From the NCBI GenBank assembly GCA_023898385.1, contig CP060220.1, positions 2,356,001-2,420,000 on the forward strand: DNA of 64,000 bases, given 5' to 3'. This stretch comes from Pseudobdellovibrionaceae bacterium (lineage in GTDB: Bacteria > Bdellovibrionota > Bdellovibrionia > Bdellovibrionales > UBA1609). Of the stretch, positions 17,036 through 25,719 are shown piece after piece (within the stretch, counting starts at the first letter, position 1; each line of letters opens with the position of its first letter). The notes under the pieces are model-generated. The model did not search any database. It was given only the letters and a program-made list of their open reading frames with translations, and was not told the origin of the DNA. Both the position numbers and the translations under genes were made by a program.

Positions 17036-17686
17036 ATGAAATCACTAGTGATCGTTGACGACTTCTTTAAGGATCCGATGTTAGTTCGCAATCTGGCCCT
17101 AGAAACTAGCTACCAAGACGTCACGAAACTGAACTACCCCGGTTTACAGAGCGACATGGCCTTTTATAACCAAGATATTATTAAGCGATTTGAGAAACTC
17201 TTAAATGACGAAATTGACCCTAAGGTCGAGAGCCTCACTTTCGGAAAATTTAGATTTATGACTCGCGAATCCGGATCTCGAATTAAAATACATGTGGACG
17301 GCCTGGCCGAATGGACTGGCCTTATATACTTAAATACCCCAGATCAATGCGAAGGCGGTACCGCATTTTACCGTCACATAGATACTGGCCTAGAAGGACC
17401 GCCGCGGCCCGATCAAATGAAAAAATTTGGCTTCGAATCCGTTTTAGATTTTGAGCAACGAATTATTGCCGAACAAAGTTTAGACCTTTCACGGTGGGAA
17501 GAAACCACTTTCGTTGGCATGCGGTTTAATCGCCTTGTACTATTTAGGGGAAATGAGCTATTTCATTGCCACACCCATGGATTTGGCAACACAAACGAAA
17601 ATGCTCGCCTTACACAGAATTTTTTCTTTAACACTAAACGCATGGATCGATTAAGAAATACCATCTACTCAAAGGGCGCTTTGTGA
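17036..17686 (+). CDS. Fe(II)/2OG-type oxygenase, DUF6445-like (second copy)
   Basis: This is a 216-residue paralogue of the preceding gene, starting directly after its stop (TAAATG). The triad is His86-x-Asp88 (IKIHVDGLAEWTGLIYL), distal His177 (NELFHCHTH) and Arg191 (ARLTQNFFF). It has a more typical GGTAFYRH strand than its neighbour. Both lack signal peptides and should act in the cytoplasm before export by the downstream transporter. The stop overlaps the transporter start by 4 nt. Hydroxylation or a related oxidation of the 38-aa peptide is the simplest reading, and is inference. Confidence 0.74.
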   Translation: MKSLVIVDDFFKDPMLVRNLALETSYQDVTKLNYPGLQSDMAFYNQDIIKRFEKLLNDEIDPKVESLTFGKFRFMTRESGSRIKIHVDGLAEWTGLIYLNTPDQCEGGTAFYRHIDTGLEGPPRPDQMKKFGFESVLDFEQRIIAEQSLDLSRWEETTFVGMRFNRLVLFRGNELFHCHTHGFGNTNENARLTQNFFFNTKRMDRLRNTIYSKGAL

Positions 17687-18837
17687 AAAACAGAGAATAT
17701 CTCATTTATATATCCCGATTCTTTAGTGGCTTTGCCGGGTGGTTGGTGTTTTTGGCCGTCGCACTCATGATTAAAGAGCAATACGGGTCAAATCACGTGC
17801 CATTGGCTTTTGTCTGGCAAGCCATACCGCCTCTGCTGTTGTCGAATTGGCTTGCCAGAAAGACCCCTGAACACAAAATGAAGACGGTTTTCATTTGGTC
17901 CCAGGTGTTGGGCATTGTTGCTCTATTTTTACTAGCTGTACCCATTGGCCTTATTGGAATTTACACTTTTATCTTTCTAAACAGTCTTATTCAAACCGTG
18001 AGCAACCCCATACTTATCTCAATGGCCATGAAGACTGTTGATAAAGACAGGTGGCACAAGGTTCACATCAGACTATCCTCTGTGCAGGCCACGACACTGG
18101 CGTTGGCTCCTATTTTTGGCGGTTGGTTTTCTATGGCTTTTGGGTTTGGCCAACTTTTGGTTCTCACAGCGTTCTGCGGGCTCGTTGGGATCGCATTTAT
18201 CTATTTGGCTATCCCTCAATTTGATGAACCGGCTCCAAAGGGTAAACAAGAACACTTAAAGTGGTTCCAACAATGGCAACCCTTAAAAATTGACTCTTGG
18301 CATCTGCGCCGTGGATTTGCTCTTTGGACCCTATTTTTAGCCATCGGCGCTTTTTTAAACACGGTGGAGTTTCCTGTTTTTGAAACCATGGGCTTGAGCC
18401 GATCTGAGATCGGGCAGATGTTGGGCTCCTGGGGTGTTGGCAATCTATTGGCCTTCTTTGCGGCCACCAGGGTCAAAAATATTTTTCCAGCATCCGTGGC
18501 GTCGGTGGTGTTTGCGGCAGCGTTAGCCTTGTTCTTAGCTCAGATTTCCCTTCAAGCGGCTCTCTTTGCCTTTGCAGTCGGAGGATTCATCAACTCGTAC
18601 CTAGCTGGGAGCCTGCGAAACTACATCAGCGAAAATACACCCACCCACAGCCGAAGCCTTGATGTGTGGGCGGCCGTGAACCAAAGACTGGGTCTTGTAA
18701 ACCTCTCAGTGTACGCCCTTGGAGGACTAGCACTACCCTACGCCGGCGAAACAGTGATGGGCTTGCCAATGGTGGCTTTTGCACTGATCGTTGCGGGATC
18801 ATTGTTTTTACAGCGACCCCCAGACGCCCGTTCTTAA
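17683..18837 (+). CDS. MFS transporter, putative exporter of the peptide operon
   Basis: The 384-residue protein has about 10-12 membrane helices with the MFS layout. The first half has a short basic loop (WLARKTPEHKMKTVF) at the usual position between helices 2 and 3. It starts at a GTG overlapping the previous stop (GTGA). As the last gene of the operon it is a likely exporter of the product made upstream. The family is set by overall pattern rather than a diagnostic motif. The roughly 110-base gap to the convergent barstar genes has no gene. Confidence 0.75.
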   Translation: MKNREYLIYISRFFSGFAGWLVFLAVALMIKEQYGSNHVPLAFVWQAIPPLLLSNWLARKTPEHKMKTVFIWSQVLGIVALFLLAVPIGLIGIYTFIFLNSLIQTVSNPILISMAMKTVDKDRWHKVHIRLSSVQATTLALAPIFGGWFSMAFGFGQLLVLTAFCGLVGIAFIYLAIPQFDEPAPKGKQEHLKWFQQWQPLKIDSWHLRRGFALWTLFLAIGAFLNTVEFPVFETMGLSRSEIGQMLGSWGVGNLLAFFAATRVKNIFPASVASVVFAAALALFLAQISLQAALFAFAVGGFINSYLAGSLRNYISENTPTHSRSLDVWAAVNQRLGLVNLSVYALGGLALPYAGETVMGLPMVAFALIVAGSLFLQRPPDARS

Positions 18838-18870
18838 AGATTAGAGGGCGAGGGGTTATATAATACCCGC

Positions 18871-18919
18871 CACTTGACTCAGGATTTGTGACTCACAGAA
18901 TCTTGGACCAACCGCCCCT
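18871..18919. repeat. Dispersed inverted repeat, copy 1
   Basis: The reverse complement of 18871-18910 matches 25950-25989 at 36 of 40 bases, and the likeness extends a few bases further. Both copies can be read as TNPES in one frame. The origin is unknown. Confidence 0.55.
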
Positions 18920-18947
18920 ATGCATACGGGTTGAAGATTGAACTGAG

Positions 18948-19358
18948 TTAGGACATTACAAGTGTAATCTTGTGTTTCCCTTTTGAGCGCTCATCCACAG
19001 AATTAATAGTCTCGACTATTTTGTCGAACAATGTCGGTCCCACTCTTTTTTCAGCATTTTCTAAGGTTTGGTTTAGAGAATCCAATCCATCAAGGTCAAG
19101 GTAATCGCCACTTTTGATGCGGTTTCTACACCAACTGGCTAATTCTTGATAGCCTAATTTTTTAGCTGACTCCTTGTGATTTTTCCATTCGATTTCACTA
19201 GTACCGTCAAGCCCATATCCACCAAACAAACAGTCATCGAATGAATCCAAATCTTTGCCAAAATACCCACCAGTCCCGTTTACCATCTCACCGAAAACCG
19301 AAAAAAAGTCCTCTAGGCTCTGAATTTTACCACCTTCTAATTGATATTTCTTTTTCAT
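18948..19358 (-). CDS. Barstar-family ribonuclease inhibitor (second copy)
   Basis: The 136-residue protein opens with the barstar pattern: LEGGKIQSLEDFFSVFGE, then YFGKDLDSFDDCLFGGYGLDG and EIEWKNHKES. Barstars bind and block barnase-like ribonucleases, and act as immunity proteins in toxin systems. The start at 19358 overlaps the stop of the preceding 61-aa gene (ATGA), so the three genes form one coupled operon. No barnase-like RNase gene is visible in the window. It could protect against neighbours' toxins. Confidence 0.8.
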   Translation of the reverse strand: MKKKYQLEGGKIQSLEDFFSVFGEMVNGTGGYFGKDLDSFDDCLFGGYGLDGTSEIEWKNHKESAKKLGYQELASWCRNRIKSGDYLDLDGLDSLNQTLENAEKRVGPTLFDKIVETINSVDERSKGKHKITLVMS

Positions 19359-19540
19359 TGGTGAGTGTCCTTTATTATCCAACGGATTTCCCCGTCTGAC
19401 TGTTTTTTGCAAAGAAATCGAAGTGGAGTTACGTTACCATTTCCAGGGACCAAATCAAGCGACGTCCAGCCCTTTAAGTCCCTTGTTAGCCCATGTGGCT
19501 CCAATTTACTGACAAATTCTAAAGCCTGACTATCCCCCAT
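19355..19540 (-). CDS. Small protein of unknown function between two barstars
   Basis: This 61-residue protein lies between two barstar genes and overlaps the second by 4 nt (ATGA). Its start is 8 nt after the first barstar's stop. The sequence (LKGWTSLDLVPGNGNVTPLRF, then DGEIRWIIKDTHQ) has no signal or membrane segment and matches nothing I know. Coupling to immunity genes suggests another immunity-type protein. It could also be the end of a decayed gene. Confidence 0.45.
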   Translation of the reverse strand: MGDSQALEFVSKLEPHGLTRDLKGWTSLDLVPGNGNVTPLRFLCKKQSDGEIRWIIKDTHQ

Positions 19541-19547
19541 TAATGCT

Positions 19548-19826
19548 TTAAGAGAGATTGATTGAAAGCTCAGTAGGCCTCTCCGATTGGGCCTCTTTAA
19601 ATAAACTAATAATCTTTTCGTAATCGCTAGTGTTTGCTAGTTCAAATTCCTTATGGTTCTCAAACATAAACATCACTGGACCTTCTATGTCCGTAGTTAA
19701 AACATCCCACAAAGCATTCAGATTCTTACCATAATAATTTGGCGTAATATCTAAGGTGGCAAAAACTTCGTGGAAATCGTTTTCATTTTTAACTTTAGAG
19801 CAGTCTATCGTGATAGATTTCATCAT
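19548..19826 (-). CDS. Barstar-family ribonuclease inhibitor (first copy)
   Basis: The 92-residue protein has barstar length and motifs: ITIDCSKVKNENDFHEVFA, then PNYYGKNLNALWDVLTTDIEGP, and a conserved C-terminal strand. A GAGGTG ribosome site precedes a pair of ATG codons (19826 and 19823). It is clearly a different subtype from the downstream barstar, which has an insertion after the GG motif. Its partner RNase is not in the window. Confidence 0.82.
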   Translation of the reverse strand: MMKSITIDCSKVKNENDFHEVFATLDITPNYYGKNLNALWDVLTTDIEGPVMFMFENHKEFELANTSDYEKIISLFKEAQSERPTELSINLS

Positions 19827-19951
19827 TTCACCTCAATAAAGTTTTCGTAGTGGTCGTTAGCTAGCAACATTTTACCGTCATTTGAATTAACCATTCTGGA
19901 AGCACCTCTTTTTCCTCCTTCATACCCTAAATCGACCTTAAAGTATTGCCT

Positions 19952-20231
19952 CCCATCCTAAAACAAAACCTAAACCACCGACGGCGACTGTGCATAGGTG
20001 CTGGACAAAAGTGCGAAAATCAGACCACTCATATTTGTAATTTCAGCGTAAAAACAAAGGCTTACACTACTCTGGTGTCAATTTAAAATTACATTTTAAA
20101 TTGCCACCAGTGGCAACTGCTGGCATGAGATAGATAATGATTCAAAGAAGTTTGAAAACTGTCGTTGAGCGAGCCCTGCAACAATACCCCGTGGTTACCC
20201 TCACGGGGCCACGTCAATCCGGCAAAACAAC
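19952..20231. repeat. Direct repeat 2, intact copy (DUF4143 ATPase 5' region)
   Basis: This 280-bp segment aligns without gaps to 28372-28651 at a constant offset of 8420 bp, with about 18 differences (94% identity). It includes the promoter region and first 32 codons of the ATPase gene. The 310-base gap before the gene also holds the palindrome at 20079. Nothing else is visible there. Confidence 0.92.
20079..20103 (+). promoter_or_regulatory. Inverted repeat upstream of the DUF4143 ATPase
   Basis: CAATTTAAAAT and ATTTTAAATTG form a perfect 11-bp inverted repeat around TAC. A second one, GCCAC-CA-GTGGC, follows at 20103-20114. Both lie within 60 bp of the ATG and may be operator sites. The first is partly lost in the duplicate at 28.5 kb. 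Confidence 0.45.
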
Positions 20232-21297
20232 TTTGGCGCGGTCCATGTTTCCAAATTTCGAGTACTATTCCCTTGAAGATCCGGATGTTCGTCAGCGGGC
20301 GCAAACAGATCCTAGGGCATTCCTCGATCAAGTCAAAACGTCAGTGATTCTCGACGAAATTCAAAGAACTCCAGATTTGACTTCTTATATCCAGGGCATT
20401 GTTGACTCGCCTGACAATCACCGAAAATTTGTCCTCACAGGCTCCCGCCAACTGCTGCTTATGGAGGCCGTGAGTCAATCTCTTGCTGGACGCACTAGGG
20501 TGTTTGAGTTGCTGCCGTTCTCCCTCAGTGAGATTTTCAATCAGATCAAAAGCGAAAACCTTACCATTCATGATGTTCTCTTCAGAGGAGGCTACCCAAG
20601 GATTTGGGACAAGTCGCTATCACCCACGGAGTGGCACAAAGAGTATTTTCGTCTTTATGTGGAGCGAGATATTCGGTCGATCGTCAAAATAATGGATCTC
20701 GACAAGTTTGAGTTGTTCATGCGTCTTTCAGCCGGGCGGATTGGACAACTCTTAAATTTGAATTCATTGGGAAATGAAGCTGGTGTAACTCAACCCACTG
20801 CAGAGTCTTGGTTGTCTGCAATGAAAACAACTTTTATTGCATTCACCCTTCAGCCTCATTTTATAAATTTCAACAAAAGAATAGTTAAAACCCCTAAACT
20901 ATATTTTTATGACACGGGTTTGCTTTGCTACCTTCTAGGAATCATTGAGGCCAAGCAGTTAGAGGTTCACCCATTGCGAGGGTTAATTTTCGAAAACTTC
21001 GTTGTTGCTGAGCTGATAAAGAGGGAACACCACTTAGGCAGAGAGCCAAGGTATTATTTTTGGCGGGATCAAAAGGGTCATGAGGTCGATCTCCTGCGAG
21101 ACGACAGTACTACTCTTTACCCCATAGAAATAAAAATGGCCCAAACTTTTCAGCCAAGCTTTATCGATCATCTCAATCATTTTAACTCTCTCCAGAAAAA
21201 CAAAGTAACACCTTTAGGCAGCGTGTATTGTTGTGTGGATAAGAGTTTTGACTACCAAGGCTACAAGATCCAGAATTGGACAGATTTGGCCCTTTAG
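20137..21297 (+). CDS. AAA_14/DUF4143-family ATPase
   Basis: This is a full-length 386-residue member of a widespread bacterial ATPase family. Walker A is GPRQSGKT (24-31), and Walker B and the following residues are ILDEIQRTPDL (71-81). The SRQLLLMEAVSQSLAGR segment and the middle domain follow. The C-terminal domain contains a nuclease-like pattern (HEVDLL...YPIEIKMAQ) of the DUF4143 region. Cellular function is poorly known; such genes are mobile and often duplicated. Its 5' end was copied to 28.4 kb. It is unrelated in sequence to the binding-protein cassettes that follow. Confidence 0.85.
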   Translation: MIQRSLKTVVERALQQYPVVTLTGPRQSGKTTLARSMFPNFEYYSLEDPDVRQRAQTDPRAFLDQVKTSVILDEIQRTPDLTSYIQGIVDSPDNHRKFVLTGSRQLLLMEAVSQSLAGRTRVFELLPFSLSEIFNQIKSENLTIHDVLFRGGYPRIWDKSLSPTEWHKEYFRLYVERDIRSIVKIMDLDKFELFMRLSAGRIGQLLNLNSLGNEAGVTQPTAESWLSAMKTTFIAFTLQPHFINFNKRIVKTPKLYFYDTGLLCYLLGIIEAKQLEVHPLRGLIFENFVVAELIKREHHLGREPRYYFWRDQKGHEVDLLRDDSTTLYPIEIKMAQTFQPSFIDHLNHFNSLQKNKVTPLGSVYCCVDKSFDYQGYKIQNWTDLAL

Positions 21298-21326
21298 CAG
21301 AGATCGCCACTACCAGGCGTAGAGTT

Positions 21327-22634
21327 CTAACCGCAATGTATTTCGTTGGCTATTTCAGGATTGTGGTCGGTTAGAACAAGTTCTATTGTTACCGTTGTAC
21401 CCATGCCTTCAGTGGAATTAATTGAAACACTTCCACCCCATGAATCCAAATTATTTTTCAGGGTCGACAATCCGATACCATTTCCTGCCTTCTTGCCATA
21501 AGAAATTTCATTTGTAAGCAATTTCGATAGTACTTTTTCTGGTATTCCTTTGCCGTTATCGGAAACCACAATAATTGCCCTATTCGTTTGACTTTCAAGA
21601 GTTACTTCGATTTTTCCACACGACGGGCTAATCGCATCTAAAGAATTATTAATCAGATTAGACAGCATAGTTTTCAGATGCCCTTTGTCGGCTTTGGCTA
21701 TCAATCCGTACGATTTATTGGATTTTCTAAAGCAAATTTCTACCCCTTTGAGATGGCCACACTCTATCTGCTTTTCTTGTACTACTTCATCGATTGTTTT
21801 GCCCAGATCTACAATCGTTGTGTTAACGTTCGACTTCGCCAGAATGTTTGATTTTTTAAGGTTTCTCCGCGTTTCAAGAAGACTTTCAGCAATCTCATTG
21901 ATTCGAGAAATTGATAATCTAACTAATTTAATATGATCTTCAGGCAATCCCTGGGCTTTACTCGAAACTATTTGCAGTACTGATAGGGGTGACCGAATGT
22001 CGTGGGCGACCTGAACGGCCAGCCTGCCCAGCGCATTCTCACGCTCCATACGCTCAAACTCATTTCTTTTTATCACTAGCTCGCGCAATTCATCAATTTT
22101 TACATCACCATTGTTTAGCAGGCCATGACTGATCGGCTCTACCAACTCGATAATCATTAGCCGGCTAATTCGACGAGTTACATACAAACCCGATGCGAGG
22201 AATATTGTCGCTAATACAGCGACCTTTGCAAAAGTCTCGGCCGCCAAAAAAGGTATGTTTAAGGCCAGATCAAAGCTCTCTAACCCACCTATAGGACGTG
22301 TTACAACTTGTGGCCAATGAAATTGATCGCTATTGTTACAAAGACCATCCGTCAACCCTGAGCTAACGAGAATATTGCCACCGCTACATATAGCGGCTCC
22401 CGAGGCACCCAGTGTACTGTGAGCAATGGACATGACTGAATCAATCAATTGTCGATCTTTCGATATCACCGCCCGCTGTAGAATAGCCGCCAATCTGCTT
22501 GTCTGCTCGATCTGATCAACTCTCTTAGCATAAATAGCATCTACAAGCAGTGCTATCGACGTAATAACTATAAGTGTACTTAAGAATGTCAGCGGTCGAT
22601 GTATGCGCTTCTTAGCCCACACACTTAGCTTCAT
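21327..22634 (-). CDS. Sensor histidine kinase of cassette 1
   Basis: This 435-residue membrane kinase has transmembrane helices at about 15-33 and 134-152. They flank a periplasmic domain of about 100 residues with two cysteines. The phospho-acceptor motif is VAHDIRSPLS (His211), and the ATPase domain has NLINNSLDA, DNGKGIPE and GNGIGLS boxes. There is no receiver domain and no response regulator gene nearby. It is the last gene of an operon with a radical SAM enzyme, a small secreted protein and a binding protein (5-nt gap), so I infer it senses the ligand-loaded binding protein. The cassette 3 kinase has the same HDIRSPLS motif. Confidence 0.88.
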   Translation of the reverse strand: MKLSVWAKKRIHRPLTFLSTLIVITSIALLVDAIYAKRVDQIEQTSRLAAILQRAVISKDRQLIDSVMSIAHSTLGASGAAICSGGNILVSSGLTDGLCNNSDQFHWPQVVTRPIGGLESFDLALNIPFLAAETFAKVAVLATIFLASGLYVTRRISRLMIIELVEPISHGLLNNGDVKIDELRELVIKRNEFERMERENALGRLAVQVAHDIRSPLSVLQIVSSKAQGLPEDHIKLVRLSISRINEIAESLLETRRNLKKSNILAKSNVNTTIVDLGKTIDEVVQEKQIECGHLKGVEICFRKSNKSYGLIAKADKGHLKTMLSNLINNSLDAISPSCGKIEVTLESQTNRAIIVVSDNGKGIPEKVLSKLLTNEISYGKKAGNGIGLSTLKNNLDSWGGSVSINSTEGMGTTVTIELVLTDHNPEIANEIHCG

Positions 22635-22639
22635 AAATT

Positions 22640-24217
22640 TTACTTCCTTTGAAAAAAATCCAGGTGCCCTTCATTTCGCGTGCGATGATTTGCGCTGACA
22701 CCAATTTTATCTTTCCGATAAATGGCCACCAGCTTGCTAAACCCAAGATGCACAAATGGCACCTCCTCTAAAGTCGCTTCAGAAAAACCTTTGTAGAAAT
22801 TATCGATTTCGCTCAGGTCAGTCAGCGATCTACCCTCTTCTAACAGCTCGCCAAGCCGACGATTGTAGGTCATAGGCATCACAATAGCCCCATTCGTGCC
22901 AAGATTGTGATAAATACCATCTGGGTCTCCGTTTGTTACGCTAAACCCTGCCACCATCAAATCCGGCTCAAAAACCTTATAATAATATTTAAACCGCTCG
23001 CCGGGCTCAATGACCTTTGACCGATCGGAAATCGGTATATTTAGTTGCTTCAGCAAAGCGACAATCCAAGTCTCCGTCTCTGAAGCATATACTATTAGGG
23101 GATTCTTACTCACCTGCTCATAAAAGTATTCAACTGACTCTTTCCCTTTTTCAATAAGTCTATTAGCAATGTCGTCGTCGAGACGCCCCTTCTGGAGAGG
23201 TAAAAATGGTTGAGGATCCAATCTAAACAGGTCCGTTGTCATGGGGACCGGCACTTCTATTGACGACATTTCCACAAATGATCTGATCTTATTGAAGATT
23301 AAATACTGGAATGCTTGACGCAACCTTCGATCAGAAAAAAATCGACCGCTAAGCTCATTCAGTGCTAAAATTTCATGAATTGCATCTTGTCCCGGAAGAA
23401 CACCCAACCCCCGTCTCTTCAAGTTCTCCACATTAATATGAGCGCCCCTTCCTGTGGCAAATACGTCGATATTGTCGTTTAACAATTCGCTCAAGCCATC
23501 CCTTGTGCCCAAAGACACCGCCTCGGCAGGCCCAAGATTTTTTGTGTTTTCAGCAAACCCGTTCTTTACTAACAACAAACGATTTTCATCTATTTGCCGC
23601 AGCATATATTTACCAGTCCCATGGAAGACACCCTCTTTATCTGTTTTATGGGCTGCATATCGATTGCCCGATAGGTAGTCCAAAGCCGTCCTAAACGGTC
23701 GTTTAAACCGAACTACCAAAGTTTTTTCATCAGGCGTCTCTATTCCGCTTATATCACCCGTGTTTGCGAATTGCTCGTAGCCTTCCACTTCGGAAAGTAC
23801 ATCCGCTAAGCTGCTGTTGGAAGATTTTGGCACTAAAGTTAGTCCCTCAAGCCATGACTTTTTGTAGTCGTGCGATGACAAATAAGATCCATCCGAGAAA
23901 CGTTTTTTTGTGTCTATTTCAAATGAATATACTTTCAGATTTTGAGACACCCTCCAAGATGTGGCACCGAGGGGCATCGGAAACCCATTTTCATCAACTC
24001 CAACCAGTGCATCAAACTGATTGCTCAATACCATATCACCAACGGCTGTGTGTTGTAGCCCAGGATGAATGGTTTTCCAATGCGAGCTGTATCCCACTCT
24101 TATGGGATCAATCGCTGGTTTTTTCATAACCATATGTCCACCAATAATCATTGCACATAGACCACCCACCATTAGAAAATGTCTCCTCGTATAAATCCAT
24201 TTTGAAACGCTCTTCAT
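22640..24217 (-). CDS. Family-5 solute-binding protein with Tat-like N-terminus (cassette 1)
   Basis: It is an OppA/DppA-type extracellular binding protein (SBP_bac_5 fold). Family features include the opening IRVGYSSHWKTIHPGL, the conserved FSDGSYLSSHDYKKSW segment and a C-terminal NGDPDGIYHNLG. The N-terminus has TRRHFLMVGG followed by a hydrophobic stretch. That resembles a twin-arginine export signal, but there is no clear AxA cleavage site, so it may stay membrane-anchored. I use the ATG at 24217; a GTG at 24238 overlapping the previous stop is also possible. No permease or ATPase genes accompany it. Delivering a peptide to the adjacent kinase is the inferred role. Confidence 0.8.
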   Translation of the reverse strand: MKSVSKWIYTRRHFLMVGGLCAMIIGGHMVMKKPAIDPIRVGYSSHWKTIHPGLQHTAVGDMVLSNQFDALVGVDENGFPMPLGATSWRVSQNLKVYSFEIDTKKRFSDGSYLSSHDYKKSWLEGLTLVPKSSNSSLADVLSEVEGYEQFANTGDISGIETPDEKTLVVRFKRPFRTALDYLSGNRYAAHKTDKEGVFHGTGKYMLRQIDENRLLLVKNGFAENTKNLGPAEAVSLGTRDGLSELLNDNIDVFATGRGAHINVENLKRRGLGVLPGQDAIHEILALNELSGRFFSDRRLRQAFQYLIFNKIRSFVEMSSIEVPVPMTTDLFRLDPQPFLPLQKGRLDDDIANRLIEKGKESVEYFYEQVSKNPLIVYASETETWIVALLKQLNIPISDRSKVIEPGERFKYYYKVFEPDLMVAGFSVTNGDPDGIYHNLGTNGAIVMPMTYNRRLGELLEEGRSLTDLSEIDNFYKGFSEATLEEVPFVHLGFSKLVAIYRKDKIGVSANHRTRNEGHLDFFQRK

Positions 24218-24234
24218 TTCTTTACATGCCAAAA

Positions 24235-24573
24235 TCACCAGGCACTAGGTGCTGATGAAGCACCCATTCCAGAGACCTGGATAATTTCTTCTTGAATAAG
24301 TATTTCTAAATTGCGAAAAAATTCAGATTCCAACTCGATCTCATCAACAATGCCGGCCCTTTGGCGAAGATTTTCATACATATCTTCAAAAGACATGTTT
24401 GTATGGCCTGGTTCCCACAAAAGACGCCGGGCGTGTCGCGCCTCTTTAGAACCACTAAACCTAGTATTCTCATAGTGATCAATTTCTGTAAGCTTAGCCT
24501 TGGCAGCTATTGACACCACACTCACTGGCAGCATCGACAGCACTATTAAAATACTACGACTAAATAAATTCAT
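24235..24573 (-). CDS. Small secreted protein, candidate precursor peptide of cassette 1
   Basis: The 112-residue protein has a Sec signal peptide (LFSRSILIVLSMLPVSVV, cleavage likely near AAKA). The mature part is acidic and helical, and ends GMGASSAPSAW. It sits between a radical SAM enzyme and a binding protein and overlaps the latter's alternative start by 4 nt. I propose it is the substrate of the radical SAM enzyme, with the C-terminal tail as the modified region. A Sec signal on such a precursor is unusual, because modification would have to occur before export. No known precursor family is recognised. Confidence 0.6.
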   Translation of the reverse strand: MNLFSRSILIVLSMLPVSVVSIAAKAKLTEIDHYENTRFSGSKEARHARRLLWEPGHTNMSFEDMYENLRQRAGIVDEIELESEFFRNLEILIQEEIIQVSGMGASSAPSAW

Positions 24574-24594
24574 AATTCCTCCATAACGATTTTT

Positions 24595-25626
24595 CTACAA
24601 CATCCAACACCCAGGATCTTTTCCAAGTGGATCTCCATTATATGCGAACGCGGCGTTTCGATCACCGCCACACCTCTTCAAAAAAATACAATTATCACAA
24701 CCCTCAATCTTGTTATTTCTAAGATTTTTTAATGTGGGATGGTTTAAAAATGTATCGCGAATTCCATCTTTTAAGGCATGTCCAAGCCGCAGTCTTGATC
24801 GACTCGACATCAATACATAGCCCTGGTAGTCAACAACAATAGATTCCCAAAACCTGCCACTCGCCCCTAGCCGCGGATCAATAAGTGCAAACAAGGGTTT
24901 GCGGGTTTCCGTCGGCACCCGATATTTATAGGAGGAGTTTAAAATATCTTTGTAAGCCTGTCGCAATTCTTTCGAATCCAGTGCCTGATCAATTTGATTA
25001 ATTTTTGACTCTTTTGCCTGACCTACCTCGACAAGCCGTGCGAATTCTACTGATTTCAGGTTTAAGGTTCGGCCCAGCGCAAAGAATTCGCCAATCCATT
25101 TGCTCGTGCGCTTAGATAAAACCGTTAGGGTGTGTACCTCAATCTTATTTTGACGCAAAATACTAATGCCCCTCATTGCCTTTTCAAATGAACCCCGCCC
25201 CCTAATCGAGTCATGTCGAGTAGCGTCTGGTCCATCTAAACTAACCTGAAAACGAATAGTTGAAAATTTCTTCAATAATTCAAGGTTCGCCCTCTCTACA
25301 AGAGTGCCATTAGTTAAAATTATTAAACGCCAGTCTTTTCGCAACGAGCTGGCATAACTCAGTACGAGCTCAAAATTTGTGCTCGCAAAAGGTTCGCCGC
25401 CACCGATTATTAATTCTGGTGCATAGCCTATTTCATCAATTAACCCTACATAGTCATCAATAATTTGACACCATTCTACGGCCCCTAATGCCCCCACGTT
25501 CTTGTGGTGAGAGTGGTAACAATGACTGCAGCTCAAATTACAAGCATTAGTCAGGTCAATCTGCAAAGGCAAAGTATGTCCAATACTGATCCAATCTATT
25601 ATCTTTTTCGAAATATAGTCGCTCAT
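24595..25626 (-). CDS. Radical SAM/SPASM-type enzyme of cassette 1
   Basis: The 343-residue enzyme has the [4Fe-4S] motif CNLSCSHC (Cys29, 33, 36), the GGGEP SAM motif (ELIIGGGEPF) and the usual SLDG strand (FQVSLDGPDA). The C-terminus has SPASM-like cysteines (GCDNCIFLKRCGG, then DPGCWML), although the first SPASM cysteine is not evident. Enzymes of this type modify ribosomal peptides (thioether, C-C or epimerised residues). I use the ATG at 25626; a TTG at 25662 would add 12 residues. A sigma-54-type promoter lies 80-95 nt upstream. It heads an operon with a small secreted protein, a binding protein and a kinase. Confidence 0.85.
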   Translation of the reverse strand: MSDYISKKIIDWISIGHTLPLQIDLTNACNLSCSHCYHSHHKNVGALGAVEWCQIIDDYVGLIDEIGYAPELIIGGGEPFASTNFELVLSYASSLRKDWRLIILTNGTLVERANLELLKKFSTIRFQVSLDGPDATRHDSIRGRGSFEKAMRGISILRQNKIEVHTLTVLSKRTSKWIGEFFALGRTLNLKSVEFARLVEVGQAKESKINQIDQALDSKELRQAYKDILNSSYKYRVPTETRKPLFALIDPRLGASGRFWESIVVDYQGYVLMSSRSRLRLGHALKDGIRDTFLNHPTLKNLRNNKIEGCDNCIFLKRCGGDRNAAFAYNGDPLGKDPGCWML

Positions 25627-25704
25627 TTTACTTTTTTGCTTGTGCTGACTTATGGAAATCAAAGTACTTGTTCCTATTGAATCTGGGTTTCAGGTGGCGA
25701 TATA

Positions 25705-25719
25705 TGCAACTTGAATGCC
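25705..25719 (-). promoter_or_regulatory. Sigma-54 promoter of cassette 1
   Basis: On the minus strand GGCAT-TCAAG-TTGCA keeps the GG-N10-GC spacing, with one mismatch in the -24 box. The expected start is near 25693, about 65 nt before the radical SAM ATG. Confidence 0.6.

Noticed and set aside
18848..18870. Possible terminator between the MFS gene and the barstar operon
   Set aside because: The stem is short and interrupted by a bulge, so I could not support it.
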